From Blastomussa wellsi (lineage: Eukaryota > Cnidaria > Anthozoa > Scleractinia > Plerogyridae): a DNA stretch of 64,000 nt. The notes below the pieces were generated by a model. The model made no database searches, was not told the origin of the DNA, and was given only the letters and a program-made list of their open reading frames with translations. Numbering within the stretch: position 1 is the stretch's first letter; each line of letters starts with the position of its first letter. Positions 11,589-24,160 of the stretch are shown piece after piece. The position numbers were made by a program, and so were the translations under genes. The stretch is taken from assembly GCA_947652115.1 (NCBI GenBank), contig OX393568.1:3760025-3824024 (forward strand). Reading direction: 5' to 3'.

Positions 11589-14500
11589 TTATCTATCTGT
11601 ATCACTATCATTTCCATTTCCTAACTGATCAACCTGCACGCTCTTGAAATCCTTCTCGCGGGCTTCAACGCCAAAAAACGTTAAGTGCAATAGCATGTAT
11701 GCTGCAAGCGTGAAGCAGGTGATTGCCATTACTTTCATGAACTGTTGTTTAGCTCGACGAGCTTGAGCTTCAGGGTCTTCATCGTCCCATGAACCATCAG
11801 GCAGAAATCTACCCAAAGGACGCTTCTTTTTGACGACCTCTTCAAGGTCGATCTTTTTCGAGGCATTTGTCCCGGTGGCTGTTTCGTAAGCCTGCCAGGA
11901 TTGGCTTGTTGGCTCGTCTGTGAGATGGATAGATGAATGAATGACTTAAACTATATATACATTCGTATAAACCATATATTTTTGTGCTAGTAAGTTTGGC
12001 TGGCCTGTTTTTCTAGCCCCTTAGTTATGGTTGTTAAGGCATTTTTTGTTGTTACATGTTCTGACTAAATATGTAAAAAATGCAAATGCAGGGTACAAAT
12101 AAAGTTGTTGTTGATGTTGTTGTTGTTTCAGTTCAGTCTTGCACATAAATTTGTGCTTTAAGAAATCAACAAAGGACAAAAACTCACCTTTTGCAGACTT
12201 GTCGACGCCGTTAACTGTTCCGTTGACTTCGTCTTCGAGTTCAGCATATGCCAGTATTAATGCGCTTTGCTTGTCATTTAGATATCTAATTACAAAAAAA
12301 AGAACATTAAACTTGCACACTATATCTGATATTTATATTTGACTAAATATTAGCTTCTTTTTTCTTTTTGTTTAATTTACTCTACACTTGGTATAATCAA
12401 GTTTTATCTACAAACATCTGGCACGTATATGGAGGGTAACCTTATTCCACCTACTGACATCAATAATTGATTGATTGGTTGAATGATTGATTGGTTGCAC
12501 GATTGATTGTTTGATTGATCGATTGACTGATTGATTGATTGATTGATTGATCAACTGATTGATTGATTGCCTGGCAAATACCGTATGTGGTTGGTTAGCC
12601 TCATGACACAAAGATGAACAGCCTTCAACATATATAAATGAATGCATATTCATATCTATAGCTGCCCAATCCCCCCCCCCTCCTCTGAAAAAGACAAAAT
12701 GTGAACCGCTTACTAACCACACTTACTTGGGTATGTGTATTTTAAAATTGACGAAATGGTCTCCTTTGCCCATTCCATTTAACCTAGGGATGCCACGCCC
12801 TGACAAACGGATCTTCTGATGAGACTGGGTTCCAGGAGGAATCTAAGACAAAACAAAGTATTGAGAAAGTGACTATGCATAAAGAGGGTAACAAAATAAC
12901 AAATAAATCATCCCAGCTTGGTGCCGCACTGGCATGACACGTCTGTAATAATGCATTAGGAGCATTTTGGAACATCAAGAGGCATGGTGAGTCAATTCTC
13001 AAATGCACTTCTACAGTATACCAGCACTACTACTGTTAATGTGTAAGTAAACTTTATAATTAAATAATTATCACACAAGATAAGATTTGTTGACACATCA
13101 GACTTTATGCACTGACCTTAAGTTCAACCTCTCCATGGATACCAGGAGCACGTATCGTGCCACCAAGAATGGCCTGAGTGAACAAATCAAGTTGTCAATC
13201 AACCATCACACAAGGAAGCAGACACACAAACTTACATGCACTTGAGCTGAAGTCACGAGGAAAAAAATGAATTCCAACTTTTACCCTTCAGATAAGTATG
13301 GGTAATCAGATGGTAAAGAGTGAAATTATTAACAATTAACATTAACATGTGAAATTCTCAGAATTTTGACAAAATGCAAGTAAAATTATTTCCTAAATAT
13401 TTCACAAGTACATGATTTGATTACCATTTAATATCATGAGTGACAAATTATGCTCACAATCGTGAGTTTTTGACTTGTTTATTGTTTTGAGGAATTTCGT
13501 GCCAAATATTGCCATGGTGATTTTATAATTTCACAGGTGAAATGAAAAGTTACAATGTACATGCCCAACAGGGAAATCTACCAAATGCTGCATTTATAAA
13601 TATCTGCATAAAGCCATCTTATCCCTAGATCTGTTGCAATTCCAAAATCGCATGTTTCCATTACCAAAGAATTTAACAAGTACTGAAAATCTATCATTGA
13701 AGGAATATTTACGGCATTATTTTGGTTACTAATTCTGCAAGATGTGAATCAGCAAAAAGAGTCATTGTAGAACTCAGATTAGTAACAACATGTAGTCTAA
13801 CAGTATGCTACTTTAGAGGAAGTCTAGGAACAAAGATAACTTACCTGTGTAAAGCTTATGGTGACTGTAGAACTGACATTCGGGCCATCTCGTTCAAATA
13901 TTTTACTGTCGCTGACCTGAAAGCAAAATGAATGAATGAGAGCCTCTTCTTACAAAAAGCTTCATCCAAAATTCTAACAAGAGGTCCTTGGCAAATGGCC
14001 AGTTCCCAGTCCTTGGGAAATAGTAAATTGACCACGAACCTTAAATACTACAAATATTTCTCCAGCTTCAACTGGCACTCTAACGGTCTGTCCATCTTCA
14101 ACTCCTAAACATTTGACAAAACACATTTCAAGATTATCACTACATGTCAAGAAAATTTAATCTTCAAACAAGGAAATGGCTTGTTAAATAGAGCTATTAT
14201 TTCCATTAGTTAACCTGTCTATACATCTTTACTGGTTTCCATACAATTGTCACAGAACATACATGTACTTACTACTGTATTTATGAGGCAACATAAATAT
14301 TTTTATTTCTCTTTGAGGATTGATGATTTTTTTATTCTCAATGTACATTGTACATACATATACATGTACAATACGTGTATGCACGGGAGGCATGATGGCC
14401 TAATGGTTAGTGCACTGGACTATGGATCGGATGGCGGCCTCGGCCGGGACACTGCATTGTGTTGTTGGGCAAGACACTTATGTAACTCTCACATTGCTTC

Positions 14501-17500
14501 TCTCCACCCAAGTGTATAAATGGGTTTCTGGCAAAATAATGCTGGGAGTAACCCTGCGACGGATTGGCATCCCAATGGAGAGGTAGGGTAGAAATACTCC
14601 TAGTCGCTTCATGATACAGAAACCGGGATAAGCTCTGGCGGTATGGGCCACTAGGCTCGACACAGACTTTATCTTACATGTACACGTGCAATGATGATGT
14701 CACATATGTACATGTAATCCAGTGACCTTTATTTGCAGTGTTCCAGATAGGAGAGTGCTCTCAGGTCAAAACCTGGTGACTACTTGACCCATCAAATTAG
14801 TAGAAAACTTCCAATGATTTCGTGGCAGCAGTTGGAATTTGACGTGTTGGAATTTCTTGTTTACACCTTGCCTTGAACGCTGATCATGTATGATCATCTA
14901 TGTTTACAAAATAAATTCAGGGTCGCCAATTCAACTAAAGAAGTCATTTTGTCCTTTTGCCTTGCTTCGAAAGTTTCTCTCAAATCGTAAAACTTGGAAG
15001 TTTAAAATCGCCCTATAATGCTTTGCAAACCTTATAATACGTCATGCATACCTATGACTTGTGTCTGTTATAATGCAATCTGGCAACTAAAAAAATTTTT
15101 CCCTGGTCGGCTACTCCCTGTCCTTCTCCTACTTCAAAATTTCAGGAGAACCCTGTATGTACATGTATGTGGAGCATACAATTACATAATATCCATCAAC
15201 ATTACTGTCATGTAGCAAAACCGTACCTGCTGGAATTGGAATGGTAATTGTTTTGGTTTCGTACACAGTTCCTTTGCCGCGACACTTCTTACATGGTGTA
15301 CTTATGATATGGCCTTGTCCACCACAGCGCCGACATGTTGATCGCATGTGGAAGAATCCGGTGTTCACGGTTTCCTGTAAGAGGTTTAATCAGTGTGGTT
15401 AACTTCAACTTATTACTACATGGCTCAAATGTCAACTAACCAGTAGCTTTTATATCATCAAATAATCACCAGCGTACATGTATTGTCAGAGTTCTCGGCT
15501 TTTGAAGTGAGACAATATGCATTACATTCCAAGGGTCTTTATTCATTTGCGTCGGTTTTGCCTCAGCCGATTTTTAGTTCAAAGCCAACTTTCTTAGATT
15601 ACTTCGAGACAATCAAACCTCTAACAGGATGTCATTGTGAGCTCCTGGCAAGCAATATTCAGCAAATAATTTTTCAAACGTGACAATTGGTTATTAAATG
15701 AATGCAATGTTCCGAGAAACCTCAGCGAGCGGTGGTGAATGGTCTCACAACATTTTCATCAAATTTCATTGGTCTCGCAGTCAATATGGTGGCCATAGCC
15801 CAAAAAGAGCGCGACCTGGTTAACATTTCAAAAGGTTATCATGAGCTTCTAATTGACAGCTGTCAAAAGAAGGTATCCACTGACCAGAATCACATGACCA
15901 TATCTCGAGCTCAGGTTTAGAACGATTTAAGGTCATATGTTTTATTTAAGTTGACTGCTGACCAGATATTTGTTTTTCGTTGATTGTGGGCTCAAGTCCA
16001 ATTTTTTTCTAGGGTTCTTCAAAGTCATTCTCAGCAGAATTTCTGCAATATTGGAGTTGATGTTTAATTAATTAATTTGATATATTTTGGCTTTGAAGGC
16101 ATTTTCACAAACAAGCTAAATCTATATATTATGTCAAATCAAGAGAACTGCAATAACAGCCAAGGGGTATGGACATCATACATGCAATAGACAAATTCCG
16201 ATATATATTAATATTCTAACATGTTGCCAAGGCTTGGGGGAATTTGTATCAAGGCTTAGGGATGAATAAATAATTTATTTTGTTTTAGTCCCCCAACCCT
16301 CTGTGCCATGTTAGAACTTTATTATATTGAAATTGGTCAAAAAGAAAAATCAACATAAGACAGAAATTCACTCCAAGTGGTTGTGATAACAAGAAAAAAA
16401 TGGTGGGCATCTACTGTATGTGCACTATACATAAATATCTTCATCAAATCAAGCTTAATTTACTAATATACATATAAATGCTACAACGTGAACAATTGCA
16501 AAAAATGTTACCTCGCCAGTTCCTTTACAAGTTGAACATTGAGAAAAAGTAGTGCCAGGCTCTGCCCGTTTACCATCACATCGATTACATATCACTCGTG
16601 TTCTTGTTGTAATATCTTTGTTGCAACCCTTAGCTGCATCCATAAAAGACAGGTTTATGACATGCTGTAAAAAAGTAGTAAAAATTTCAATTTGGTATGA
16701 CATGACATTCCCCTGTAATGTTATATTCTTTAGTGATGGCTTCTGAATACTCTGCCAAAAAGTGTACCATCTCAAGACAGAGTACTGTAAGATGATATCT
16801 AAAGGAGCAAAAATTCATGGACTTCGCAGGATGTAAAACTAACATTTTTACCAGACACTCCTGAAAACGCTATTACATGTATGTGCTGTAAATATCTTGT
16901 ATTTTTTTACACGAATGCCAGTTACACTAAAAAATACATTCACAGATTTTTGAGTTTGAGAAATCATTCAAGTTTACCAATGTATTCAACTGAGTAAAGC
17001 ACCTCTAGGGGAACAACTTTTGATACAAGTTATTGGGAGATTCATTCAAGGCTTCAAGTAACTGGGATACCACTGTGTTTGTTTTCACCTCTTGTCTACA
17101 GCAGATCAACACTGATTTCCAACATCTCAAAAAATGGTCTTTTAATATACATGTAACACTAATAATTTTTACCTGTTGAACTTGTTCATAATCTCCAAAG
17201 CTACCAGCTCCTTGCTGAAAGCCAAATGGACTGTCTCGCCCACCAAAGAAACTCTTGAAGATTTCTTCTGCATTAATATCTTGTCCAAATGGACTACCAC
17301 CACCAAATGGGTTACCACCTAAGACGAACAAACCATTAAATCAGATCAAAGCTTCAAGTTAGGGAAATAAGCCAGTTAAGAAAATGGGAATCAATTTACC
17401 TGCAGCACCTCCAAAATCTGCTGTTCCAAAATTATCATACGATCTTCTTTTATTATCATCACTAAGAACCTATGAAAAAAAAACATTCATAGGCGTACAA

Positions 17501-20470
17501 GCCGGGGGGGGGGGGGGGGGGGAAGGGGGGTGGCATTTTGGGCAAATCAGACTTTTTGGGCAGCATGACAAAATTTGGGCAAGGCAACTTGGGAGAATTT
17601 TTTGGGCAAATGGTTAACGGCCCCCTGGCAAAAAATTGCCCGTACGCCTATGGAAATATTATTCTGGTGTACATTTCCAAAAGCATTTAATCAGCAGCTT
17701 AAGCAGCTTGAGACTTGCATGTAGCAAATCTAAACATCAACTAAAATACACTGGATTGTTGATTCAGCTGAAATATATACCTTTTTAAATGCATCATTAT
17801 GTTAATTGGTAGCGATTTTAGTGAAGCGTTGTGATTCAGTTTTACCCTTCAGGGCTGCCAATAACAGTCAAACATTGGACAATGGCTGACCAAAATTGGC
17901 CAATCTCTGATGAAATCTCAACTGTGGTCTGGTGTACAAGTATGGTAAATTACACATGATTTAGCTCTTATTAACCGAGCGGGAGGTCTGTATGGGAGAA
18001 TCTTGATCTTGACCGAGGTCGCAGTGAGGTCTGTACTCACAACCGAGGTCAAGATTCTCCCATACAGACCGGCTAAGCTCGGTTAATAAGATGTTTATTA
18101 TATGGCCAAAAGGAAATTTAACTTAAATTTGCTTAACGACACTGCTTCGTTCTTGCTGACGTTTTGTTTGCGAATGGCGATCAGCTGAAGTTTGGGCATA
18201 TTTTTACTTTTTATTCTTGTCAAGATTTTTTAATTTTCCATTTAGTATTTTTAGACAAAAAGGAGACAATGTGTTCCTGTTTTATGCAACTTTCTGACCC
18301 ACAAATGCAACCGATCTAGATGCCGGTCTAGATGGGAAAATCTAGACCGCGGTCAATATTGATTTTAGCCAATCAAATTCATGAATTCGCTAGTTTCCAG
18401 TCCATGTGAGACACGGCCATATAATAATTATGAATATCAAACACAGGAAAACACCAGATTGTACTGAGGTAAGCCCAGGGTGAAATCGAATCACACAACA
18501 ACAACATACCTCATATGCCTCACTTATTTCTTGAAATTTTTCAGCAGCACCAGCACTTTTGTTTGTGTCAGGGTGGTACTTTTTGGCCAGCTGAAATAAG
18601 GAGCAAGAACTTTTAATGAAGAAAATGGCTAAATTTAAAGAAGCAAGAAATTAACATTGATACAACAGGGGAATATGGATGGCACAGTGGTACAGTCCAT
18701 GCCTCCCACCAATGTGGGGTCGCCACAAAGCTCTTCAGAACGTCTCATAGGATTGGCTGGGAAAATTATGTACTGTACAAACACTAATAAAAATGGACCT
18801 AGCCCTACAACAATTGAGCTATGTGGTATCAAGACCCAATGAAATTAGACGTTCCGAAGAGCTTCATGACAACTGCCAATGTGGCATGAGTTTAAATCTT
18901 AGATCATACAATTCATATCTTGGTTTACACTGTAGAGCATGTTTGGCCCTTGCATGGCGGGTTTTCCCAGGGTTCTCTGATTTTACAGCCTACACAAAAA
19001 TCAACCCTTGCTAATTCCAATCCAATTAGGAATCCAAGAACAGCAGGTTTGTTAGTTGCACAATTTTTCTGTTAAACCATTGTTAAAATATACAGTATAT
19101 TTTAATAAAAAAAACATGCACACATCAGAATTATTTGCTGACATGTAAGGCATTAGAGATATTGTTCAGGTTATACATGTAAGACCTGACCAGCTAAAAA
19201 TTATAGCAGACATCGCAGCCAAATCTCAGCGAAATGAGAGAAAACTCTAATTGACTCTCCTGAATGATTAATTTTTTTGAGCATCTTCAAACTTGATGAA
19301 GGCGTATGCCAGGAGTCAACCAAAGAGTGCGAGAGTTTCAGACCCAAACAAGAGTGAGAAATTTGGACTCTCATCAACTCTCATACTCGTTTGGCTCTGG
19401 CTTAAGAAAATACCGCGAACTTACATCAAAATACGCTTTTTTAATTTCCTTTTGGTCAGCGCTGGATGATACTCCGAGAATTTTGTAGTAATCTTTTCTG
19501 TGGGTTGGATCTGCAGAGAGAAAATTCAACAACATAATTTTTTATTGCATCATTGTGCTATTCCTTTTATATTCAACTCCCTCACCCTCCCCCACCCCTA
19601 TCATAGCAGAAAAACCCAATTTTTCCAAACTCTTTCAGAAAAAATAAGCCAACTTTTCCCCTTAACCGGTCAGAGCAAAAAGAATGCCAACAGACGTACC
19701 CCATCAGAAATGACCTTGGACAGAAAGTCTCGCTTACGGGGCGGGGTATAAAATGAAATGGCCCCTAGACAAGAAATGCTGGGGTAACTCGAAAACACTG
19801 ACCCCCAGTTTGCGGACCCCCACTACGGACCGGGTCCACTGACTACCTGAACAATACCTATGCGAGGCAGGTTAGCTGACCACAAATGCTGACCACAAAA
19901 CTTTATTTTTTTAAGGAACCATGTTGTGAATTTTAAATTTATTTGCAGCTAGAAGAAAAAAAGATATCAGATGAAGAAGTAGCGTACAGCAAATATACAA
20001 AAGCTAGTTTCTGTTTCTAACTGCGTAATTTTAAGTGGAAATTGCCGTTAACGACAACACGTGGAACTCGCATACCGATCGTACGTGGAGAGAATTTTCC
20101 GAAGATTTCATTTATTTTACAAACCTGATGTGTGAAATCCTCGACCATGGCAAGAGCTAGCTCCAATAAAAGAAGCGTTTATTTTCCGAGCTGGCGCTGA
20201 AATAAAGAGATGCATGGTTCAGGACAAACCGTACCTCATCAAGCCTCGATCGTTGGAAAAATTATATATTAACTTCAACCTCATAAAAGTGATGTCAGCT
20301 GATTTCTCACCAGAAGTAAAGAAAAACCCACCTCTACTTGACGCAACAAGCAAAGTATTGTGTATCCTCGAAAAGCTACGCACATTGAAGTCACTTCTTG
20401 GTTTGAGGGTTTCTCTTGAACAAAAAACACATCTCTGAAATAAGAAACTTCCACTCCGCCGAGCCGCCAT
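11589..20470 (-). CDS. DNAJA3: Mitochondrial DnaJ homolog subfamily A member 3 (Tid1-like), 13 exons, with C-terminal TM extension
   Basis: Type I Hsp40 co-chaperone of mitochondrial Hsp70. Exons in transcript order (high to low): 20470-20311, 19510-19425, 18590-18510, 17469-17400, 17318-17173, 16664-16512, 15374-15227, 14104-14040, 13916-13845, 13173-13117, 12842-12727, 12285-12188, 11917-11589. This gives 526 residues. The N-terminus is Arg/Ser-rich like a mitochondrial presequence ([14 protein letters not shown]). The J domain follows, with KDYYKILGV and HPD at residues 88-90, then a Gly/Phe-rich linker. Next are four zinc-binding CxxCxG repeats; the first ends in Arg instead of Gly (CNRCDGKR). 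The substrate-binding C-terminal domain includes [19 protein letters not shown] and GTVNGV. The last exon (residues 418-526) does not resemble the human tail and has a hydrophobic stretch at ~478-500. The core identity is certain; the tail is supported by splice phase only. Exon 1 has an alternative in-frame donor at 20332. Confidence 0.93.
12466..12572. repeat. (GATT)n microsatellite
   Basis: Tandem gatt/gattg tetranucleotide tract with interruptions, in a DNAJA3 intron. Confidence 0.9.
14385..14670 (+). mobile_element. tRNA-derived SINE, family S1, copy 2 (DNAJA3 intron)
   Basis: The head ggcctaatggttagtgcac resembles a pol III A box. The body shares ttgggcaagacactta, gtgtataaatgggt, aataatgctggg and gtaaccctgcgacgga with copies at 4312 and 46714. 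The 3' part ends near gggccactaggctcgacac. Confidence 0.8.
15690..15930. other. Intronic block of unclear origin
   Basis: Lies in a DNAJA3 intron. It is GC-richer than its surroundings, with an open frame of 72 codons at 15702-15920 that I do not believe is coding. The embedded palindrome ttgacagctgtcaa could mark a repeat end. Nothing more can be supported. Confidence 0.3.
17488..17652. repeat. Short MITE with cataggcgtac termini, copy 1
   Basis: Perfect 11 bp terminal inverted repeats: cataggcgtac at 17488 and gtacgcctatg ending at 17652. Inside are a run of about 20 G, then ttgggcagcatga and ggcaaggcaacttgggag. The same core recurs at 47250-47401 and, degraded, at ~41480-41690. It sits in a DNAJA3 intron just upstream of exon 4. 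Confidence 0.8.
17967..18091. repeat. Foldback element, ~55 bp arms
   Basis: The left arm starts cttattaaccgagc and contains ggtctgtatgggagaatctt. The right arm mirrors it (aagattctcccatacagacc to gctcggttaataag). The short loop itself contains gaggtcgcagtgaggtc. It lies in a DNAJA3 intron. Confidence 0.85.
18650..18990 (+). mobile_element. Possible SINE or tRNA-like repeat (DNAJA3 intron)
   Basis: The start ggatggcacagtggtacag resembles a pol III A-box region, and gtggggtcgcc may be a B-box remnant. Short inverted words (cttcagaacgtctcat and its near complement attagacgttccgaag) also occur inside. Only one copy was noticed, so the assignment is weak. Confidence 0.35.
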
Positions 20471-20573
20471 ATTGGCAACCGACTGGAAAAGTACATGCGT
20501 ACAACCAGAGTATGACGCAATGCGACCATATTTGGATGAAAAACGATGAAATGAAAAGTAAATGGGAGATTTA

Positions 20574-20760
20574 ACAAATGGTAAACGCCATAGCATGTAC
20601 TATTGAGTTATGGGTGCACGCGGGAGGTTGCTAAGCACGAAAGAAGCGTAAGAGTCGCACGAGGCGACAGCCGAGTGCGACTCTAGCTTCTTGAGTGCTT
20701 AGCAAACCTCCCGCGTGCACCCATAACTCAATAGTACATGCTATGGCGTTTACCATTTGT
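20574..20760. repeat. Near-perfect 187 bp foldback just upstream of DNAJA3
   Basis: Arms of about 86 bp start acaaatggtaaacgccatag and end ctatggcgtttaccatttgt. They differ by a 1 bp indel and a few central changes. The element lies 104 bp 5' of the DNAJA3 ATG and adds an upstream in-frame open stretch on the minus strand (to 20596) that I do not include in the protein. Confidence 0.92.
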
Positions 20761-22446
20761 TTTATAACATAACACTGAGACATTGGGACAACAGAGCTGC
20801 TTTTATTGAGGTACATCGCAAAAAATGTTGGTGTAGTCTTACATGACAGGAGAAAATAAGCGCGCGAAAATTCATTCATGACAAGCGACTGCACACCAGC
20901 AACTCGATAAAGTTTAACAAACTCAGGGAAAAAAGTAGACAACCGTCCAAAGTTATTAAAACACGAAGGACTGAATTTCACATCGATTAAGAGAATGAAC
21001 CGTTGAAAACAATTTTCACATTTTGAATGGTGCATTCGCTGAAGCGCGCGCATTTGCACACGCGTCAGCAGCATACACCCATGGGCAAATAGTAGATGCT
21101 GAATTGACCAATCAGAGCGCGCGCTTTGCTTTAGTTATGTTATAATTTATTTTATACTACAGCCCGTAGGAAATAATATTATTATTTTATTTTCTTGGTT
21201 AGAAAAAAAAAACATTTTCAAGCCCCCTCTCCCTAAAAAGAACAAATGGTTCGACCCTAAGAGCGCCACAAAATGAAAAAGAAAGCGAGAAATCTCGCTT
21301 CCAGAGCCAGCTTTTTTCATTTGGTCCTAACCAGCTGCGATCAGGCGTTCTTTGGTCAATGCGCACCGTGCTTTTATCTCATTTCCAGCCAATCACACAG
21401 AAGAATAGATAAATTGAAATCTGAGACGATATTGGAACAAGGATACATTTTTATTGCAACCTTTGGAGATTTGTGATCACGTAATCTAGGGAGACAGCGA
21501 GGAAGCATATATAAGAAAATTAATTTTAGCTTTTCACGGTTTGTAACCACTTAATTTTTATCCAGACAATTTCGTCCCCAGCCAACACTGAAAGAAATCG
21601 AACTGCGCAATTAATTAAAAGCCAGTTTAATTATGGCCTTATTGATTTTCGCTTTTAAGAATCATTCTTTTAATAAAATATGCCATTTGTTTTACAAAAA
21701 GAAAGGTGGAATGCTGTGAAGATTTCGATGAGACAAAAAGCATATGCATCTGCAGCTGGGGTATGCAAGAAGATTCCTTGTTACTTTGTCTTGGAGATGA
21801 AATTACCACCACCTGCAGTTTGGAAAGTGCGCAAATTTCTGCTCTGAACTGCTTAAACTGGACTACATTTTTAGAGCTTATCATATCATTGATCAGTCAT
21901 CAATGATCAAAAACGCGCGCACTTAGCAAAAGGGTGAGTACTGCCTTCGTTAGGTAATCTCCATGATTTGTAATTCATCAACGTTTAGCTGATTTTGGAT
22001 GGGGTCTAGGTGCAAACGTGTTAAGCAGATTTTGTCGTTTCATACTATTTTATATAAGAATCTTAAAATTACTGATGAAATTAGACTGATCATACTAATT
22101 CAAATATGCCTGCGCTTCCGAATTTACCAGTTCTTGCATACCTGCATTTGACAAAAATCAAGTTACCGAGAAAAAATTTAGAGGTGTCTGTATTTTTATT
22201 TCTTAGCTGTTTAGTAATAACTCGGGTTCAGCGTAACCTTTCTTTTGAGAGTTTTCCTTTTTAATAAATAAAAAGTCGGTGAGCTCCAGACAATGATACA
22301 GCTTTAATTGCGTATTGAGTCGCTTCCCAATGCTGAAATTACCACGCAGCATGATATATACTGATCACGTGACCCTCTTTCTCAGCGTCCCTGTTGATCC
22401 CAACGTACTCCAGTAACCAACACTAAGCAAAGAATCAATTTATACA
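20761..22446. other. Intergenic region between DNAJA3 and GPCR 1
   Basis: No gene recognised. Several short open frames exist on both strands without conserved domains or repeat context. A tract of a's and t's near 21140-21215 is low complexity. Confidence 0.45.
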
Positions 22447-23457
22447 ATGCTAAATCATGATGGAAATACAGCGGAGGCCTTACGAATGGCGCACGAGATT
22501 GCACAAAGAGGGTCCCTGCAAACCACACTGGAAAGCTTTCCACTTGTTTTCGTGATGCTCATCGCGTTTCTAGGCAACTCTCTGGTTCTATGGGCAGTAA
22601 AATGCAATCCACGACTGCGCACCACGCCAAACTACTACGTCACGGCCTTAGCATTGACTGATCTGCTCATGTCAATTCTTGTAATGCCACTGTCTATTAG
22701 CGTCCTGATCACGGGTCACTGGCCTTTCAACGAAGCCTCGTGTGCGTATCACGGTTACACGGCGACAACTTTCGGATCAGCCTCGGTTCTGATCCTGACG
22801 ATGACTTCCGTAAATCGTTATTTCAAAGTTGTGCGACCTAACCAATACAGGGCTTATTTTAAAGTGAAGTTCGTCTTGTTCTCTTTGGCAGTAGCCTGGC
22901 TAGTTGCCTTGGCCTGGCCACTGTATTTTCTTGGAAAAGGAATCTTCAGCTACCATCCTGGAAAATTCTGTTGTATTTACGATCTCGATCAAGTAAGCCT
23001 CGCGGAAGGACTTGCAGTAAACATAACATTCGCCATTTTCACCTTCAACACCATTGCTTTCAGCTATTTTAGAATTTTTCGGACGATTCGGAATCACAAT
23101 TCAAATCTGAATAACAGGGACGACAGTTCTCCAAAGATTTCTGCTAAAGATCTAAACGTAACAAAACTTCTATTCGCCGTTGTAGTTGTTTTTGTATTTT
23201 GCTGGCTTCCACTGGTAGTTGTGGATACCACTGAAACATTCACCGGGCAATACATTTTCCCTCGTCAAATTTACCAACTCTATTCCTACATGGTCGGTGT
23301 CAATAGCGCTGTGAATCCTATCGTGTATGCTTTTTTCAATCGCGAATTTAAGACTGAATTCAAAAGGATTCTTGGTAAACTTTGTTGGAACCAGAATTCA
23401 AATCGGATAGTACTTCCACCTAGAAGAGTACAGGTTCTTAGGGCAAATGAAACGTAA
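22447..23457 (+). CDS. Class A (rhodopsin-like) GPCR 1, intronless, orphan
   Basis: 336-residue seven-transmembrane receptor from one exon, typical of cnidarian class A GPCRs. Landmarks are GN in TM1 (N44), LALTD in TM2 (D72), a Cys at the start of TM3 (ASCAYHG), NRY in place of DRY at the end of TM3, CWLP in TM6, and NPIVY in TM7 (N290). A helix 8-like segment (FFNREFKTEFKRIL) follows. The set resembles melatonin-receptor and opsin-like branches. TM7 has no retinal-binding lysine at the expected place (VGVNSAVNP), so it is not an opsin. The ligand is unknown. A paralogue lies about 4.6 kb downstream in the same orientation. AATAAA at 23852-23857 is a possible poly(A) signal. Confidence 0.9.
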   Translation: MLNHDGNTAEALRMAHEIAQRGSLQTTLESFPLVFVMLIAFLGNSLVLWAVKCNPRLRTTPNYYVTALALTDLLMSILVMPLSISVLITGHWPFNEASCAYHGYTATTFGSASVLILTMTSVNRYFKVVRPNQYRAYFKVKFVLFSLAVAWLVALAWPLYFLGKGIFSYHPGKFCCIYDLDQVSLAEGLAVNITFAIFTFNTIAFSYFRIFRTIRNHNSNLNNRDDSSPKISAKDLNVTKLLFAVVVVFVFCWLPLVVVDTTETFTGQYIFPRQIYQLYSYMVGVNSAVNPIVYAFFNREFKTEFKRILGKLCWNQNSNRIVLPPRRVQVLRANET

Positions 23458-23529
23458 CACACAAAAAAAGGAAATATAGGATAATGCATGGTTGTGCGGA
23501 CCATGTATTATGTTGTTTATTAACATGTT

Positions 23530-23690
23530 TTCACGAAGTTTTTGACAATTTCCGAAGATTTTCGACCATTTTCCGAAGATTTTCGAATATTCTAAAAATG
23601 TTGTCCGAAGGTCATACGGACGTTTTCGAAAATTTCGGCGATTACCAAAGATTTCCGATGATTTCCGAAGACTTCCGACAAACAACCGAA
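23530..23690. repeat. Short degenerate repeats of ttccgaagattttcg
   Basis: About nine imperfect copies of a ttccgaagattt word follow each other immediately 3' of GPCR 1. It appears to be a small local repeat cluster without coding value. Confidence 0.6.
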
Positions 23691-24160
23691 GATGTTTCGA
23701 CTGTACAACGTAGGGTCAAACAAAGTATCGAACGTGACGTCATTGATATCATCACACGTAAAATTATCGTAATTTTACACGTGTGTTCAATTACCGTTTT
23801 TCGACCTTTTTCTCAGGGGAGGAAATCCGTATAAAGCTCCGCAGTTTATATAATAAAAAAAGAATTAGAAAATTAGCCTGGTGGTTTAGATGGAACAACT
23901 TGCGCGAGTGATCGAGCGGCAATAGCCGTGAAAATGACAGGGAGTGTGTGGGTAGAAATATTTTCTCGCTCGCGCAAGTTATCCCAACAAAACCGCTAGC
24001 TATCAGAAATTATTTAAAAACTGAACCATTGGATAATGCAATTCAAGAGTTTTTCATTGGCTTAGTCATCATCGTATATGAGCCAATATACCACGCTATA
24101 GAAATATGGTTAGCATGCGCGCCAATGAGAACAGCCGGGAAGCTCAAATATTGCAATTTT

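Noticed and set aside
20471..20596. Upstream in-frame extension of DNAJA3 (alternative ATG at 20596)
   Set aside because: The extra codons come partly from the foldback insertion at 20574-20760. The inner ATG at 20470 starts a better mitochondrial presequence resembling the family's MAAR start.
22447..23457. An opsin
   Set aside because: No lysine is present at the retinal attachment position in TM7 (GVNSAVNP); the class A motifs alone do not make it an opsin.
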